20,145 bases of DNA from Actinomycetes bacterium (GCA_021793895.1 JAJYRW010000005.1:1-20145), one strand, 5' to 3'. Shown: positions 1 through 6,607, counted from the first letter of the stretch. The notes: generated by a model from the sequence alone, not told the origin. Made by a program: numbers and translations.

Positions 1-95
1 ATAGTTCCAATCCTCTCAAAAAACACCGGAACTAAACCCAGTGCGCTTCAGTGACTGGAGTGCCTTAAAGCCGCGATTATCAACGGAAAATCTAG

Positions 96-114
96 GGGGT
101 TCCGTCAGAACCCC
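96..114. terminator. GGGGTTC/GAACCCC hairpin, possible terminator
   Basis: A perfect 7-bp stem (GGGGTTC at 96-102 and GAACCCC at 108-114) closes a 5-base loop. On the minus strand it is followed within a few bases by ATTTT; on the plus strand there is no T-run. It could end a transcript coming from either side, but without a clear U-tract this is only a possibility. Confidence 0.3.
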
Positions 115-270
115 GCCAAACTCACTTCTGCCAAGAAGAGAACCACTTCAAATTTTCCGGAAAACACCAACGAAAATCACCAGTTACCTCGCGCGCATAA
201 TAAGTGCGAATCACTGCTTCGCCACTTGAAAAAATGAGAAGCGCCTCCCAGTTGCATGGCCCCCAGAGCG

Positions 271-323
271 GTCTTAGCGTCGAAGACGTTATCCCGGAAA
301 TCCGGGGACTCCGTACGACGCTA
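271..323 (+). promoter_or_regulatory. Structured 5' leader abutting a Shine-Dalgarno site
   Basis: TAGCGTCG at 275-282 pairs perfectly with CGACGCTA at 316-323. Nested inside are a 3-bp stem (ACG 286-288 with CGT 312-314) and a 5-bp stem-loop (CCCGG 293-297, loop AAAT, CCGGG 302-306). The outer stem ends on the first base of the Shine-Dalgarno AGGAGG (323-328). A competing hairpin, GTCTT 271-275 with AAGAC 283-287, cannot coexist with the outer stem. The pairing is seen directly; a regulatory role such as an RNA thermometer or translational switch is inference. Confidence 0.4.
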
Positions 324-333
324 GGAGGACAAA

Positions 334-534
334 ATGGCTGACAAGAATAATCCCGGCCAGTTCGGAAATCGTAGTGACACGGAACAACAGGCCAGTAAGG
401 GTGGCCAGGCAAGCACTGGCTCCTTCGGCAGTCAGAATGCTGCTGATCCGCATGATGCTGGCCGCAAGGGTGCTGAAGCTCAGCCCCGCGAAGCGAAAGT
501 TGAAGGTGGCGAACACAGCCATCGCAACGACTAG
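334..534 (+). CDS. Small KGG-motif stress-induced protein
   Basis: A 66-residue, very hydrophilic protein rich in Gly, Gln, Asn and charged residues, with no signal peptide or membrane segment. It resembles the small general-stress proteins of the KGG / Con-10 / YciG type, which carry short repeats of the form KGG followed by a Gly/Ala-rich stretch. One KGG lies near residue 22, and a degenerate second copy (AGRKGAEA) follows near residue 48. The molecular function of this family is poorly defined; members are usually induced by stress or stationary phase. The start is well supported: AGGAGG at 323-328 lies 5 bases before the ATG. The gene stands alone, with a structured leader in front and an intrinsic terminator just behind. 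Family assignment is fairly secure; the induction condition in this organism is unknown. Confidence 0.8.
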   Translation: MADKNNPGQFGNRSDTEQQASKGGQASTGSFGSQNAADPHDAGRKGAEAQPREAKVEGGEHSHRND

Positions 535-549
535 CAGTTAGGTATTAGG

Positions 550-585
550 AAAGCGCGGTGCGTCACCAGGCGTGCCGCGCTTTTT
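550..585 (+). terminator. Rho-independent terminator after the stress gene
   Basis: AAAGCGCGG at 550-558 pairs with CCGCGCTTT at 575-583, and the T-run TTTTT occupies 581-585. It begins 15 bases after the stop codon of the KGG-protein gene and isolates it from the iron-uptake genes downstream. Confidence 0.8.
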
Positions 586-687
586 CACGCCAGGCTCGCA
601 GATCCCCGGCGCAAGCAACCACCACACGCCCCCGCGGCGCTCAACCACCACCCCGTCCCCATTACACAACAGTCGTGTAGCAAAACC

Positions 688-716
688 TTTCCAACTAAGG
701 TTAGGCATGCCATACT
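688..716 (+). promoter_or_regulatory. Likely promoter of the siderophore operon
   Basis: TTTCCA at 688-693 (4 of 6 to TTGACA) and CATACT at 711-716 (4 of 6 to TATAAT) are separated by exactly 17 bp. A start site near 723 would give a leader of about 105 bases before the ATG at 828. That leader contains a hairpin with a 6-bp GC-rich stem (GCGGCT 758-763 with AGCCGC 770-775). The iron box at 696-714 fills the spacer and runs into the -10 box, as expected for a repressed promoter. Confidence 0.5.
696..714. promoter_or_regulatory. DtxR/IdeR-type iron box
   Basis: The sequence TAAGGTTAGGCATGCCATA matches 13 of 19 positions of the classical DtxR/IdeR consensus TTAGGTTAGGCTAACCTAA, including an unbroken AGGTTAGGC. 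Its core GGCATGCC (704-711) is a perfect palindrome. In actinobacteria, iron-loaded DtxR/IdeR/DmdR repressors bind such sites and shut off siderophore uptake genes. Position over a promoter and upstream of a siderophore reductase supports the call. No second box was found upstream of the binding-protein gene. Confidence 0.7.
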
Positions 717-827
717 TGGTCAGGTGCCCGACACCGGACGCCATGGAAATTGACTGCGCGGCTGCAACGAGCCGCAGGCAAAACCAGCAACACGTTTCGG
801 TGAACCACACTTTTTGTTAGAGGTCTC

Positions 828-1784
828 ATGTCAGTTGCCACGCCCGCAAACGTCGGCGTCCGCACCGCCCCGGCCTATCGGGGCTTTCCGGCAACCGTTG
901 TAAACACCGCGCAAATCAGCCCAACATTTTTGCGCGTCACTTTCACTGGTGATGATTTTGCCGATTTTGCCCCCGGCGGCCATGACCAGCGCATCAAGAT
1001 AATCTTCCCCATGGCTGATGGCGGAGTAGCCTCCTTCCCGCACTTCGTCGACGACAGTTGGTACCAGTTTTGGCGCTCCCTGCCCGAGGAAGAGCGCAAT
1101 CCCATGCGCACCTATACCGTCCGCGCCTCCCGCCCGGACGCAAACGAAATTGACGTCGACTTCGCCATTCATCCCGATGCCGGCCCCGCCACCACCTGGG
1201 CCGCCACCGCTCAACCCGGGGATTCGGTCGTAATCATCGGCCCGAACCGGCACCATCCCGGCGATACCGGCGGCATCGCCTGGCGCCCCAATCCGGACGC
1301 CCGCCGCATGCTCCTAGTTGGCGATGAAACCGCCGCCCCGGCGATTTGCGCGATCCTCGAGGGCCTCACACTCGGCCCCGATCAGGAACTCTCCGCCGTA
1401 ATTGAGATCCCCTCTGCCGATGACATTTTGGACGTCGTCCCTCCCGCAGGTGCCGGCGTCACCTGGTTGCCGCGCGATGAATCCGAACACGGTGATCACC
1501 TCATCAAAGTCGTCACCAAACTTGCGCCAGAACTCGTGAATGGCACAGCCACAAAACAGGGCCGCGATTTGGAAGATGTGGATGTCGACTCTGACTTGCT
1601 GTGGGAGACCTCTTCGTCGGCCCCTGACGCCGGCACCGTCCCGCCGGACTTTTATGCTTGGCTTGCTGGAGAAGCCCAGGTGATTAAAACCCTCCGCAGG
1701 TTCTTAGTGCGCGATTTGGGAATCGATCGCCACCAGGTATCTTTTATGGGCTATTGGCGCCGTGGTCGCGCCGAAGTTGTGTGA
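828..1784 (+). CDS. Siderophore-interacting protein (ferric-siderophore reductase)
   Basis: A 318-residue cytoplasmic flavoprotein of the SIP/ViuB type. These enzymes bind FAD and reduce ferric siderophores after import, with NAD(P)H as electron donor, so that iron is released. The N-terminal FAD-binding barrel includes the hallmark R-x-Y-T-x-R (RTYTVR, residues 94-99), followed by the AGPATTWA and GDSVVIIGP segments. The C-terminal SIP domain begins near LLVGDETAAPAI and ends with the typical FYAWLAGEAQ and GYWRRGRAE stretches. Length is in the upper normal range; an acidic insert around residues 245-260 (DLEDVDVDSD) separates the two last segments. The ATG is preceded by AGAGG at 819-823. 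It is the first gene behind an iron box and is followed 110 bases later by a siderophore-binding lipoprotein gene, so it probably acts in the same uptake route. Confidence 0.9.
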   Translation: MSVATPANVGVRTAPAYRGFPATVVNTAQISPTFLRVTFTGDDFADFAPGGHDQRIKIIFPMADGGVASFPHFVDDSWYQFWRSLPEEERNPMRTYTVRASRPDANEIDVDFAIHPDAGPATTWAATAQPGDSVVIIGPNRHHPGDTGGIAWRPNPDARRMLLVGDETAAPAICAILEGLTLGPDQELSAVIEIPSADDILDVVPPAGAGVTWLPRDESEHGDHLIKVVTKLAPELVNGTATKQGRDLEDVDVDSDLLWETSSSAPDAGTVPPDFYAWLAGEAQVIKTLRRFLVRDLGIDRHQVSFMGYWRRGRAEVV

Positions 1785-1824
1785 GGCACCCGCGTGCCAA
1801 GCCGCATCCCGATCTTTGGGTGAT

Positions 1825-1881
1825 GTCGCCCGGCTCATCAGAAGTCGCCCGACTTATTTGAAGCCGCCAGGCTCATTAGAA
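1825..1881. repeat. Three tandem imperfect 19-bp repeats
   Basis: Three head-to-tail copies without spacers: GTCGCCCGGCTCATCAGAA (1825-1843), GTCGCCCGACTTATTTGAA (1844-1862) and GCCGCCAGGCTCATTAGAA (1863-1881). Copies 1 and 2 share 15 of 19 bases, 1 and 3 share 16, and 2 and 3 share 14. The array ends 2 bases before the GGAG ribosome binding site of the next gene. Period 19 is not a multiple of 3, so it is not a coding repeat. Function unknown: iterated protein-binding sites or a translation/mRNA-stability element are both possible. Confidence 0.75.
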
Positions 1882-1894
1882 ACTGGAGTAATCC

Positions 1895-3004
1895 GTGCCA
1901 TTTCTTGGACGTAAGACCGCTTCGCGCGCGCTGCGCGCTGTTGCCGCAGCTGCCCTGGTCCCGCTGTTGGCCACGGCTTGTTCACAAGCGGCCGCCGAGG
2001 GCGAATGTCGTGAAACCACACCGCCGGCAACACAGAGCGGGGGAGCCTTTCCCGTCACGATTGACCACGCCTTAGGATCCACCGAAATCCCGGCTGAACC
2101 CCACCGCGTGGTCACGCTTGGCTGGGCATCCCAGGACACGGTTCTTGCGCTGGGCACTACGCCCGTTGGAATCGCCGAAGACGCGTGGGCCGGCGACGAT
2201 AATGGCCTCCTGCCCTGGACTGATGAAGCGATTACCCGAAACGGAAACACCATCGGGCCCGTTGGGAGCGATGCCGATGTTTCGGTTTATGCCGACGCGC
2301 CCGAAGTCAACCTTGAAGAACTAGCTGGGCTGAACCCGGATCTGATCTTGGCGACCTACTCTGGGATCACGCAAGAAGAATACGATCAACTCAGCAAGTT
2401 GGCTCCGACCGTTGCCTACCCCGAAACGCCGTGGCTGGTGTCCTGGCAAGACCAGACTTTGATCAACGGCCGGGCGCTGGGCAAGGCCGAGGAAGCTGAA
2501 GAATTGATCGCGGAAACACAGGAGCTCATCTACACCACCGGCGCCGAGCATGCCGAGTTACCAGGCACCACTTTCGCCTTCATTTATTCCCAAGATGACG
2601 GCACCGTTGGAATCTATTTAGCTGGCGACCCGCGCGTTGACCTGCTCATTGATTTGGGAATGTTCCCCGCGCCGTCCGTGAGCGACCTGGACACGGCCGA
2701 GGGGAAGTTCTACGCCGAAATTTCACTGGAAAACATCGACATGCTCGATGACGCGGACGTTATTGTCACCTGGTTTAACTCCGAAGAGGAGCAGGCCCAG
2801 CTCGAAGATTCCGAACTCTTCCAGGATCTGCCCGCGGTCAAGAACGGTGCCTATGTGCCGCTGCTGGATCGTCAGCTGTCTATGGCGGTGTCCACTTCGA
2901 CGGCGCTGAGCATTCCGTGGAGTTTGGAGGCTTTCGTCCCGCCCCTAGTCGAGGCCGTTAACGCAGCACACGGCACCGACAACTCCGATAGCGACAACTC
3001 CTAA
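1895..3004 (+). CDS. Iron-siderophore ABC transporter substrate-binding lipoprotein
   Basis: A 369-residue extracytoplasmic binding protein of the FepB/FecB (periplasmic-binding-protein type III, TroA-like) family. It should capture ferric siderophore at the outer face of the membrane and pass it to the FecCD permeases encoded next. The N-terminus has basic residues, a hydrophobic stretch and a lipobox-like LLATAC with Cys29 as predicted lipid anchor; Ala rather than Leu at position -3 is slightly atypical. The family signature follows: an IPAEPHRVVTLGW segment near residues 65-80, then LNPDLIL near 150, and a long connecting helix. The end is short, polar and Asp/Ser-rich. The GTG start at 1895 has GGAG at 1884-1887. 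The permease gene follows after 68 bases. Confidence 0.9.
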   Translation: MPFLGRKTASRALRAVAAAALVPLLATACSQAAAEGECRETTPPATQSGGAFPVTIDHALGSTEIPAEPHRVVTLGWASQDTVLALGTTPVGIAEDAWAGDDNGLLPWTDEAITRNGNTIGPVGSDADVSVYADAPEVNLEELAGLNPDLILATYSGITQEEYDQLSKLAPTVAYPETPWLVSWQDQTLINGRALGKAEEAEELIAETQELIYTTGAEHAELPGTTFAFIYSQDDGTVGIYLAGDPRVDLLIDLGMFPAPSVSDLDTAEGKFYAEISLENIDMLDDADVIVTWFNSEEEQAQLEDSELFQDLPAVKNGAYVPLLDRQLSMAVSTSTALSIPWSLEAFVPPLVEAVNAAHGTDNSDSDNS

Positions 3005-3072
3005 CCGCCAGCGCGCCCGCCGGCCGTAAGCCCTCCGCGCCCACCGCCACAAAATGCCTCCCGCGTGAGAAC

Positions 3073-4074
3073 ATGACGACTGTGTCGCGCCGCCTCGTCC
3101 TTACTGTGGGCCTCATCGCAGCGCTGGTGCTCATCACGGCCGCCAGCGTCCTAGTGGGCGCGAAATTCATTCCGCTTTCCACCGCGTGGCACGCAATCTT
3201 CAGTGCCGAAACCTCCACTGAATCGGCAATCATTTTTGATCTGCGCTTGCCGCGCACCTGGCTGGGCCTTGCCGCCGGCGCTGCGCTGGGTCTGGCTGGC
3301 GCGCTCATGCAATCTCTCACCCGCAATCCGCTGGCTGAACCGGGCTTATTAGGCGTTAACTCCGGGGCCGCCGCTGCCATCGTCGTCGGAATTTCTGTCT
3401 TCGGCATCAGCCAGCCCGGCAATTACATCTGGTTCGCACTCCTAGGTGCCGGTCTTGCGGCTGGCGCCGTTTACGCCCTTGGTTCGCGCGGCTCGGCAGC
3501 CAACACCCCCGTCAAACTGGTTCTGGCCGGAGCCGCCATCTCCGCAGTTTTAATGGCCGTTGTTTGGGCAGCGACCCTAATTAGCCCCGACGCGCTGGAC
3601 CACTACCGCTTTTGGGTCCTGGGCAGCCTCACCGGCCGCGACGCCGGAGTCCTGGCCCAAATTCTGCCGTTCATAATCGGTGGCGGCCTCCTAGCGCTCG
3701 CGCTCGCCTGGCCGCTGAACATCATGGCGCTTGGGGACGACGTCAGCCGCGGCTTGGGCTTAAACCCCACCGCGGTCCGGGCTATAGCTGCGATCGCGGT
3801 CACGTTGCTGTGCGGGGCAGCGACCGCCGCGGTGGGGCCAATCGCTTTCGTGGGGCTGGCAGTTCCCCATGCCGTGCGATCGCTGACGGGCCCCGATGAT
3901 CGGTGGGTTTTGCCACTGTCGATGCTGGCTGCGCCAGTATTACTGCTGAGCGCTGACGTGCTGGGCCGAGTTCTTGTCTCCCCCAATGAGCTGCAGGTGG
4001 GCGTCGTAACGGCATTCCTGGGAGCCCCCGTGCTAATCGCCCTAGTTACTCGCCGCGGACCGGTGCGCCTGTGA
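3073..4074 (+). CDS. FecCD-family iron-siderophore permease, first subunit
   Basis: A 333-residue polytopic membrane protein of the FecCD/BtuC permease family, forming half of the transmembrane channel of a ferric-siderophore ABC importer. About nine or ten hydrophobic segments are visible. Family landmarks include LRLPRTWLGLAAGAALG (near residues 57-73), the SLTRNPLAEPGLLGVNSGA segment, GAAISAVLMA, and the cytoplasmic ALGDDVSRGLGLN loop that normally contacts the ATPase, followed by GPIAFVGLAVPHAVR. The ATG at 3073 has only a weak upstream binding site (GAGA), but no better start exists because an upstream GTG runs into a stop. Its stop codon overlaps the GTG of the next permease (GTGA), indicating translational coupling. 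Confidence 0.92.
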   Translation: MTTVSRRLVLTVGLIAALVLITAASVLVGAKFIPLSTAWHAIFSAETSTESAIIFDLRLPRTWLGLAAGAALGLAGALMQSLTRNPLAEPGLLGVNSGAAAAIVVGISVFGISQPGNYIWFALLGAGLAAGAVYALGSRGSAANTPVKLVLAGAAISAVLMAVVWAATLISPDALDHYRFWVLGSLTGRDAGVLAQILPFIIGGGLLALALAWPLNIMALGDDVSRGLGLNPTAVRAIAAIAVTLLCGAATAAVGPIAFVGLAVPHAVRSLTGPDDRWVLPLSMLAAPVLLLSADVLGRVLVSPNELQVGVVTAFLGAPVLIALVTRRGPVRL

Positions 4075-5069
4075 TCCCAAAAACGCGCCGCCGCAGCGCG
4101 CGCACGGCCGCAATTGTCGCCGTCCTTATGCTCATTGTGCTGATCATCGCGCTGATGCTGGGCGACTACCAAATCAATCCCGCAGCGGTGGTGGCAACGG
4201 TATTTGGCGCTGGCGGTGGCACGGAATCTTTCCTAATTAATGAAGTCCGTGCCCCGCGCGCCCTTACCGCAATTGGGGTGGGCGCCGCATTCGGGCTCTC
4301 TGGCGCGATCTTCCAATCCATCGTGCGCAATCCCCTGGGCTCGCCCGAACTAATAGGTTTCACCCAGGGCTCTTCCGCGGGCGCCGTCACCGGAATTACG
4401 CTGGCTGGAGCAACGGGCGTCACACTTACCGGCTGGGCACTGGCCGGCGGAATTGCCACCGCCTTGGCCGTGTGGTTTTTCGCTTTTCGCCGCAACGCAC
4501 TGGGCTACCGCCTCATCATTGTGGGAATCGGGATCGGCGCGATGCTAAACGCCCTCACCTGGTGGCTGCTAACCCGTGCCAACCTGGCCACTGCCCAAAG
4601 CGCAATGTCGTGGCTCATTGGCAGCCTCTCCGCCCGCTCCTGGGGGCATGTCGTCACGCTCATAATCGGCTTCGGGGTCCTTTTAGTGCCGCTGTTGGGA
4701 GCGAGCCGGACGCTGCGGATCTTAGAAATGGGGGACGGCGCCGCGACCGGTTTGGGTGTGCGCGTTCCCCAGGCCGTGGCCGGCTTAGTTGCGCTGGCGG
4801 TGGCACTGTGTGCGCTGGCTGTTTCGATGGCCGGGCCGGTGGCTTTTATTGCGCTGGCTGCCCCGCAGATCGCGCGCCGTATCGCCCGCGCTCCCGGCGT
4901 TACGCTTTTGAACTCCGCGCTGGTGGGAGCGCTGCTTTTACTGGTGAGTGATTTAGTCGCACTGCACGCCTGGCCAGATGTGACTTTGCCGGTCGGCGTT
5001 GTCACCGGGGTTATTGGGGGCATCTATTTAGGTTGGCTGTTGGCCACGGGCGCGAAGTCGGCGCGGTAG
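4071..5069 (+). CDS. FecCD-family iron-siderophore permease, second subunit
   Basis: A 332-residue polytopic protein of the same FecCD family, the probable heterodimer partner of the preceding permease. It shows VRAPRALTAIGVGAAFGLSG near residue 60, the QSIVRNPLGSPELIGFTQGS stretch, the loop LEMGDGAATGLGVR that should dock onto an ATP-binding subunit, and GPVAFIALAAPQIARRI. The GTG start at 4071 overlaps the preceding stop by 4 bases. A gene for the ATP-binding subunit (FepC/FecE type, with Walker A and the LSGGQ signature) would normally come next, but the following gene is a DUF4190 protein and no such ATPase occurs anywhere in this window. Confidence 0.92.
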   Translation: MIPKTRRRSARTAAIVAVLMLIVLIIALMLGDYQINPAAVVATVFGAGGGTESFLINEVRAPRALTAIGVGAAFGLSGAIFQSIVRNPLGSPELIGFTQGSSAGAVTGITLAGATGVTLTGWALAGGIATALAVWFFAFRRNALGYRLIIVGIGIGAMLNALTWWLLTRANLATAQSAMSWLIGSLSARSWGHVVTLIIGFGVLLVPLLGASRTLRILEMGDGAATGLGVRVPQAVAGLVALAVALCALAVSMAGPVAFIALAAPQIARRIARAPGVTLLNSALVGALLLLVSDLVALHAWPDVTLPVGVVTGVIGGIYLGWLLATGAKSAR

Positions 5070-5078
5070 TTTGTGTCC

Positions 5079-5486
5079 ATGAGCCAAAACCCGCCTCCGT
5101 ACATGCAACCGGGCAGCCAATATCATCAGCCACCGCCCCAGCAGGCACCTCCCCAGCAGCCGCCGCAGGCGCCGCAGCAGATGCATTCTTACCCCGGTTA
5201 TGGCCAACAGCCCTTTTACGGGCCGCCGCCGGTTTATCAGCCGGCTCCAGCGCGCGGACTGAGCATCACATCGTTGGTTTTAGGGCTTGTCTCGGTCTTC
5301 TTCGGTTTCACGTTTTTGGTCCCGCTGGCGGCTTTAATTTTTGGCCTCATAGCGCTGAAAAAGGAACCCGCAGGCCGCGGTTTTGCCCTCACCGGAACAA
5401 TCATCGGTGCCGCGTTCTTGATCTTTTGGATCTTTATGGTGATTGTCTTTAGTAGCTTCTTCATGGCCATGGTGACCAGCCTCTAG
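5079..5486 (+). CDS. DUF4190 membrane protein with Pro/Gln-rich head
   Basis: A 135-residue protein with a low-complexity N-terminal half (about residues 1-58, rich in Pro, Gln, Tyr and Gly) followed by a two-helix DUF4190 module. The first helix covers roughly LSITSLVLGLVSVFF through GLIALKK. After the GRGFALTG turn, the second helix runs to near the C-terminus. Such proteins are common in actinobacteria and have no established function. I start it at the ATG at 5079, although an in-frame GTG at 5073 would add two residues; neither has a clear ribosome binding site. Only 9 bases separate it from the upstream permease, so it is probably cotranscribed and perhaps translationally coupled. A link to iron uptake is suggested only by position. 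Confidence 0.8.
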   Translation: MSQNPPPYMQPGSQYHQPPPQQAPPQQPPQAPQQMHSYPGYGQQPFYGPPPVYQPAPARGLSITSLVLGLVSVFFGFTFLVPLAALIFGLIALKKEPAGRGFALTGTIIGAAFLIFWIFMVIVFSSFFMAMVTSL

Positions 5487-5554
5487 GCGCGGGCCAGTGG
5501 CTAAGATTACGAGTGCTCATTTAGTTCACAACAAAAAACATTGGAGCAATTCGC

Positions 5555-5800
5555 ATGGGACGCGTAGTCGTCGAAGTCATGCCTAAACCCGAAATCCTTG
5601 ACCCGCAGGGCAAAGCAATCGACGCGGCCTTGGCGGAAAAGGGCTATGACCGCTTCCGCTCAGTGCGGCAGGGGAAGCGGTTTGAACTTGAAGTCGATGG
5701 CGAGGTGACTGAAGGAGACTTAGAACTCATTCACCGCGTCGCCGAAGAAGTACTCGCCAACTTCGTCATCGAAGACGTTGTGAAGGTGGAGGCCCTGTAA
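5555..5800 (+). CDS. purS: FGAM synthase subunit PurS
   Basis: An 81-residue protein matching the small PurS subunit of phosphoribosylformylglycinamidine (FGAM) synthase, the fourth step of de novo purine synthesis. PurS bridges PurL and PurQ and helps build the ammonia channel. The family pattern is clear: VVVEVMPKPEILDPQGKAI at the start, then VRQGKRFELEVDG in the middle and a final VIEDVVKVE. Length is typical. The ATG has GGAG at 5542-5545, 9 bases upstream. A TAAGAT at 5502-5507 could be a -10 box, but no good -35 accompanies it. The stop codon overlaps the purQ ATG by one base, so the two are coupled. Confidence 0.95.
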   Translation: MGRVVVEVMPKPEILDPQGKAIDAALAEKGYDRFRSVRQGKRFELEVDGEVTEGDLELIHRVAEEVLANFVIEDVVKVEAL

Positions 5801-6492
5801 TGCGTATCGGTGTCATCACCTTTCCCGGAACGAGTGACGACCGGGAGACCGCTGCCGCCGTAACAGCAGCGGGGGCAGAACCAATTGAGCTTTGGCACAA
5901 CGAAGCAAATCTCGCCCGCGTGGACGCGGTCGTTCTGCCCGGTGGTGCCGCCCACGGTAATTACTTGCGGCCCGGTGCGCTTGCCGCCCATGCGCCGATC
6001 ATGACGCGCGTTGCATCGGCTGCGGAGAGTGGTTTACCAGTTTTAGGGATCAACAATGGATTCCAAATTTTATGTGAAGCCGGCCTGCTGCCGGGGGCGC
6101 TAGTTACTAACGCCAGCGCGCGGTTCGAGTGTGTTGATGCGTGCTTGCGGTTCGAAAACACTGCTACTCCCTTTACCTCCGCATTCCAAGCGGGCGAAGA
6201 AATCGTGCTACCCGTGCGCACGAAAGCGGGGGCGTTCGTCGCTGACGCTCAAACCATCACGCGGCTCGAGAGTGAAAATCAGATAGTCGCCCGATTCGTA
6301 AACGATCCAATCGGTTCGACTAGCGCCATAGCAGCCGTTCGGAACGAGCCAGGGAATGTGCTGGGCATCATTGCCAGCCCCGAGCAGTCCATCGAAGCGG
6401 GTTTTACTCCTGCCGATCCTGATACAAAACTTCCGGCGAAACCCGACGGCTTGAAGTTCTTTACCTCAGTGCTTGCCGAACGCGTTAACTAG
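5800..6492 (+). CDS. purQ: PurQ-family FGAM synthase subunit lacking its catalytic triad
   Basis: A 230-residue protein clearly homologous to PurQ, the glutaminase subunit that normally frees ammonia from glutamine for FGAM synthase. The fold-defining parts are kept: a VITFPGT start, VDAVVLPGG, NGFQILCEAGLLPGAL (residues 86-101), the GNVLGI strand and DGLKFF near the end. The active-site motifs are not. The nucleophile elbow usually read as LG-I/V-C-N-G is LGINNG, so Asn85 replaces the Cys. The family MPHPE motif is IASPE, so Ser193 replaces the catalytic His; only Glu195 remains. GGFSYGDYLR has become GGAAHGNYLR (48-57), and the GEGRY-like segment is RTKAGAF (140-146). Cys92 belongs to the ordinary LCEAGLLPG segment and is not a replacement nucleophile. 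The frame is intact, so this looks like a retained non-catalytic subunit rather than a broken gene. Homology is certain; activity is doubtful. Confidence 0.93.
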   Translation: MRIGVITFPGTSDDRETAAAVTAAGAEPIELWHNEANLARVDAVVLPGGAAHGNYLRPGALAAHAPIMTRVASAAESGLPVLGINNGFQILCEAGLLPGALVTNASARFECVDACLRFENTATPFTSAFQAGEEIVLPVRTKAGAFVADAQTITRLESENQIVARFVNDPIGSTSAIAAVRNEPGNVLGIIASPEQSIEAGFTPADPDTKLPAKPDGLKFFTSVLAERVN

Positions 6493-6496
6493 CTTC

Positions 6497-6534
6497 GTTG
6501 CATTTTCTGCAACACTCGTTGCGCTTTACGCAAC
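6497..6534. repeat. Pair of 17-bp palindromes spaced 21 bp
   Basis: GTTGCATTTTCTGCAAC (6497-6513) and GTTGCGCTTTACGCAAC (6518-6534) are each a perfect 6-bp inverted repeat around 5 bases. Their starts are 21 bp apart, two helical turns, and the 21-bp units beginning at 6495 and 6516 agree at 16 of 21 positions. They sit between the convergent purQ and maoC-type genes. No T-run follows on either strand, so a simple intrinsic terminator is unlikely. A double operator-like protein site or a pair of RNA hairpins is possible. Confidence 0.7.
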
Positions 6535-6607
6535 AATGGGCTTATGACATGGCACCCGCAGCCAAAACTTAGTCGGCTTTTCAGGGCTCGCAAGATCGGT
6601 AATTGAT

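Larger units (their letters stand above)
1..333. other. Gene-free left flank with inverted repeats
   Basis: I see no convincing coding region here. Short open frames exist on both strands but lack ribosome binding sites and family features. The stretch contains a 7-bp inverted repeat (TAGTTCC at 2-8 with GGAACTA at 28-34), a compact hairpin at 96-114, a CATAAT element at 196-201 that could be a -10 box for the downstream stress gene (no good -35 seen), and the leader structure at 271-323. Most of it is probably the promoter and untranslated leader of the gene at 334 plus the end of whatever lies to the left. Confidence 0.6.

Noticed and set aside
572..820. Possible small gene between the stress-protein terminator and the siderophore reductase
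   Set aside because: Low-complexity Pro/His/Arg-rich translation. It overlaps the terminator, promoter and iron box and has no ribosome binding site.
1785..1798. GGCAC/GTGCC hairpin after the siderophore reductase gene as a terminator
   Set aside because: A 5-bp stem with a short loop and no following T-run; readthrough into the binding-protein gene is more likely.
6058..6075. Cys92 of PurQ as a relocated nucleophile
   Set aside because: A Cys at this place (LCEAGLLPG) also occurs in ordinary actinobacterial PurQ next to an intact nucleophile, and it lies on the helix after the elbow.
5800..6492. purQ as a pseudogene
   Set aside because: There is no frameshift or premature stop. Length is normal, coupling to purS is kept, and the conserved scaffold segments are intact, so a retained non-catalytic protein is the better reading.
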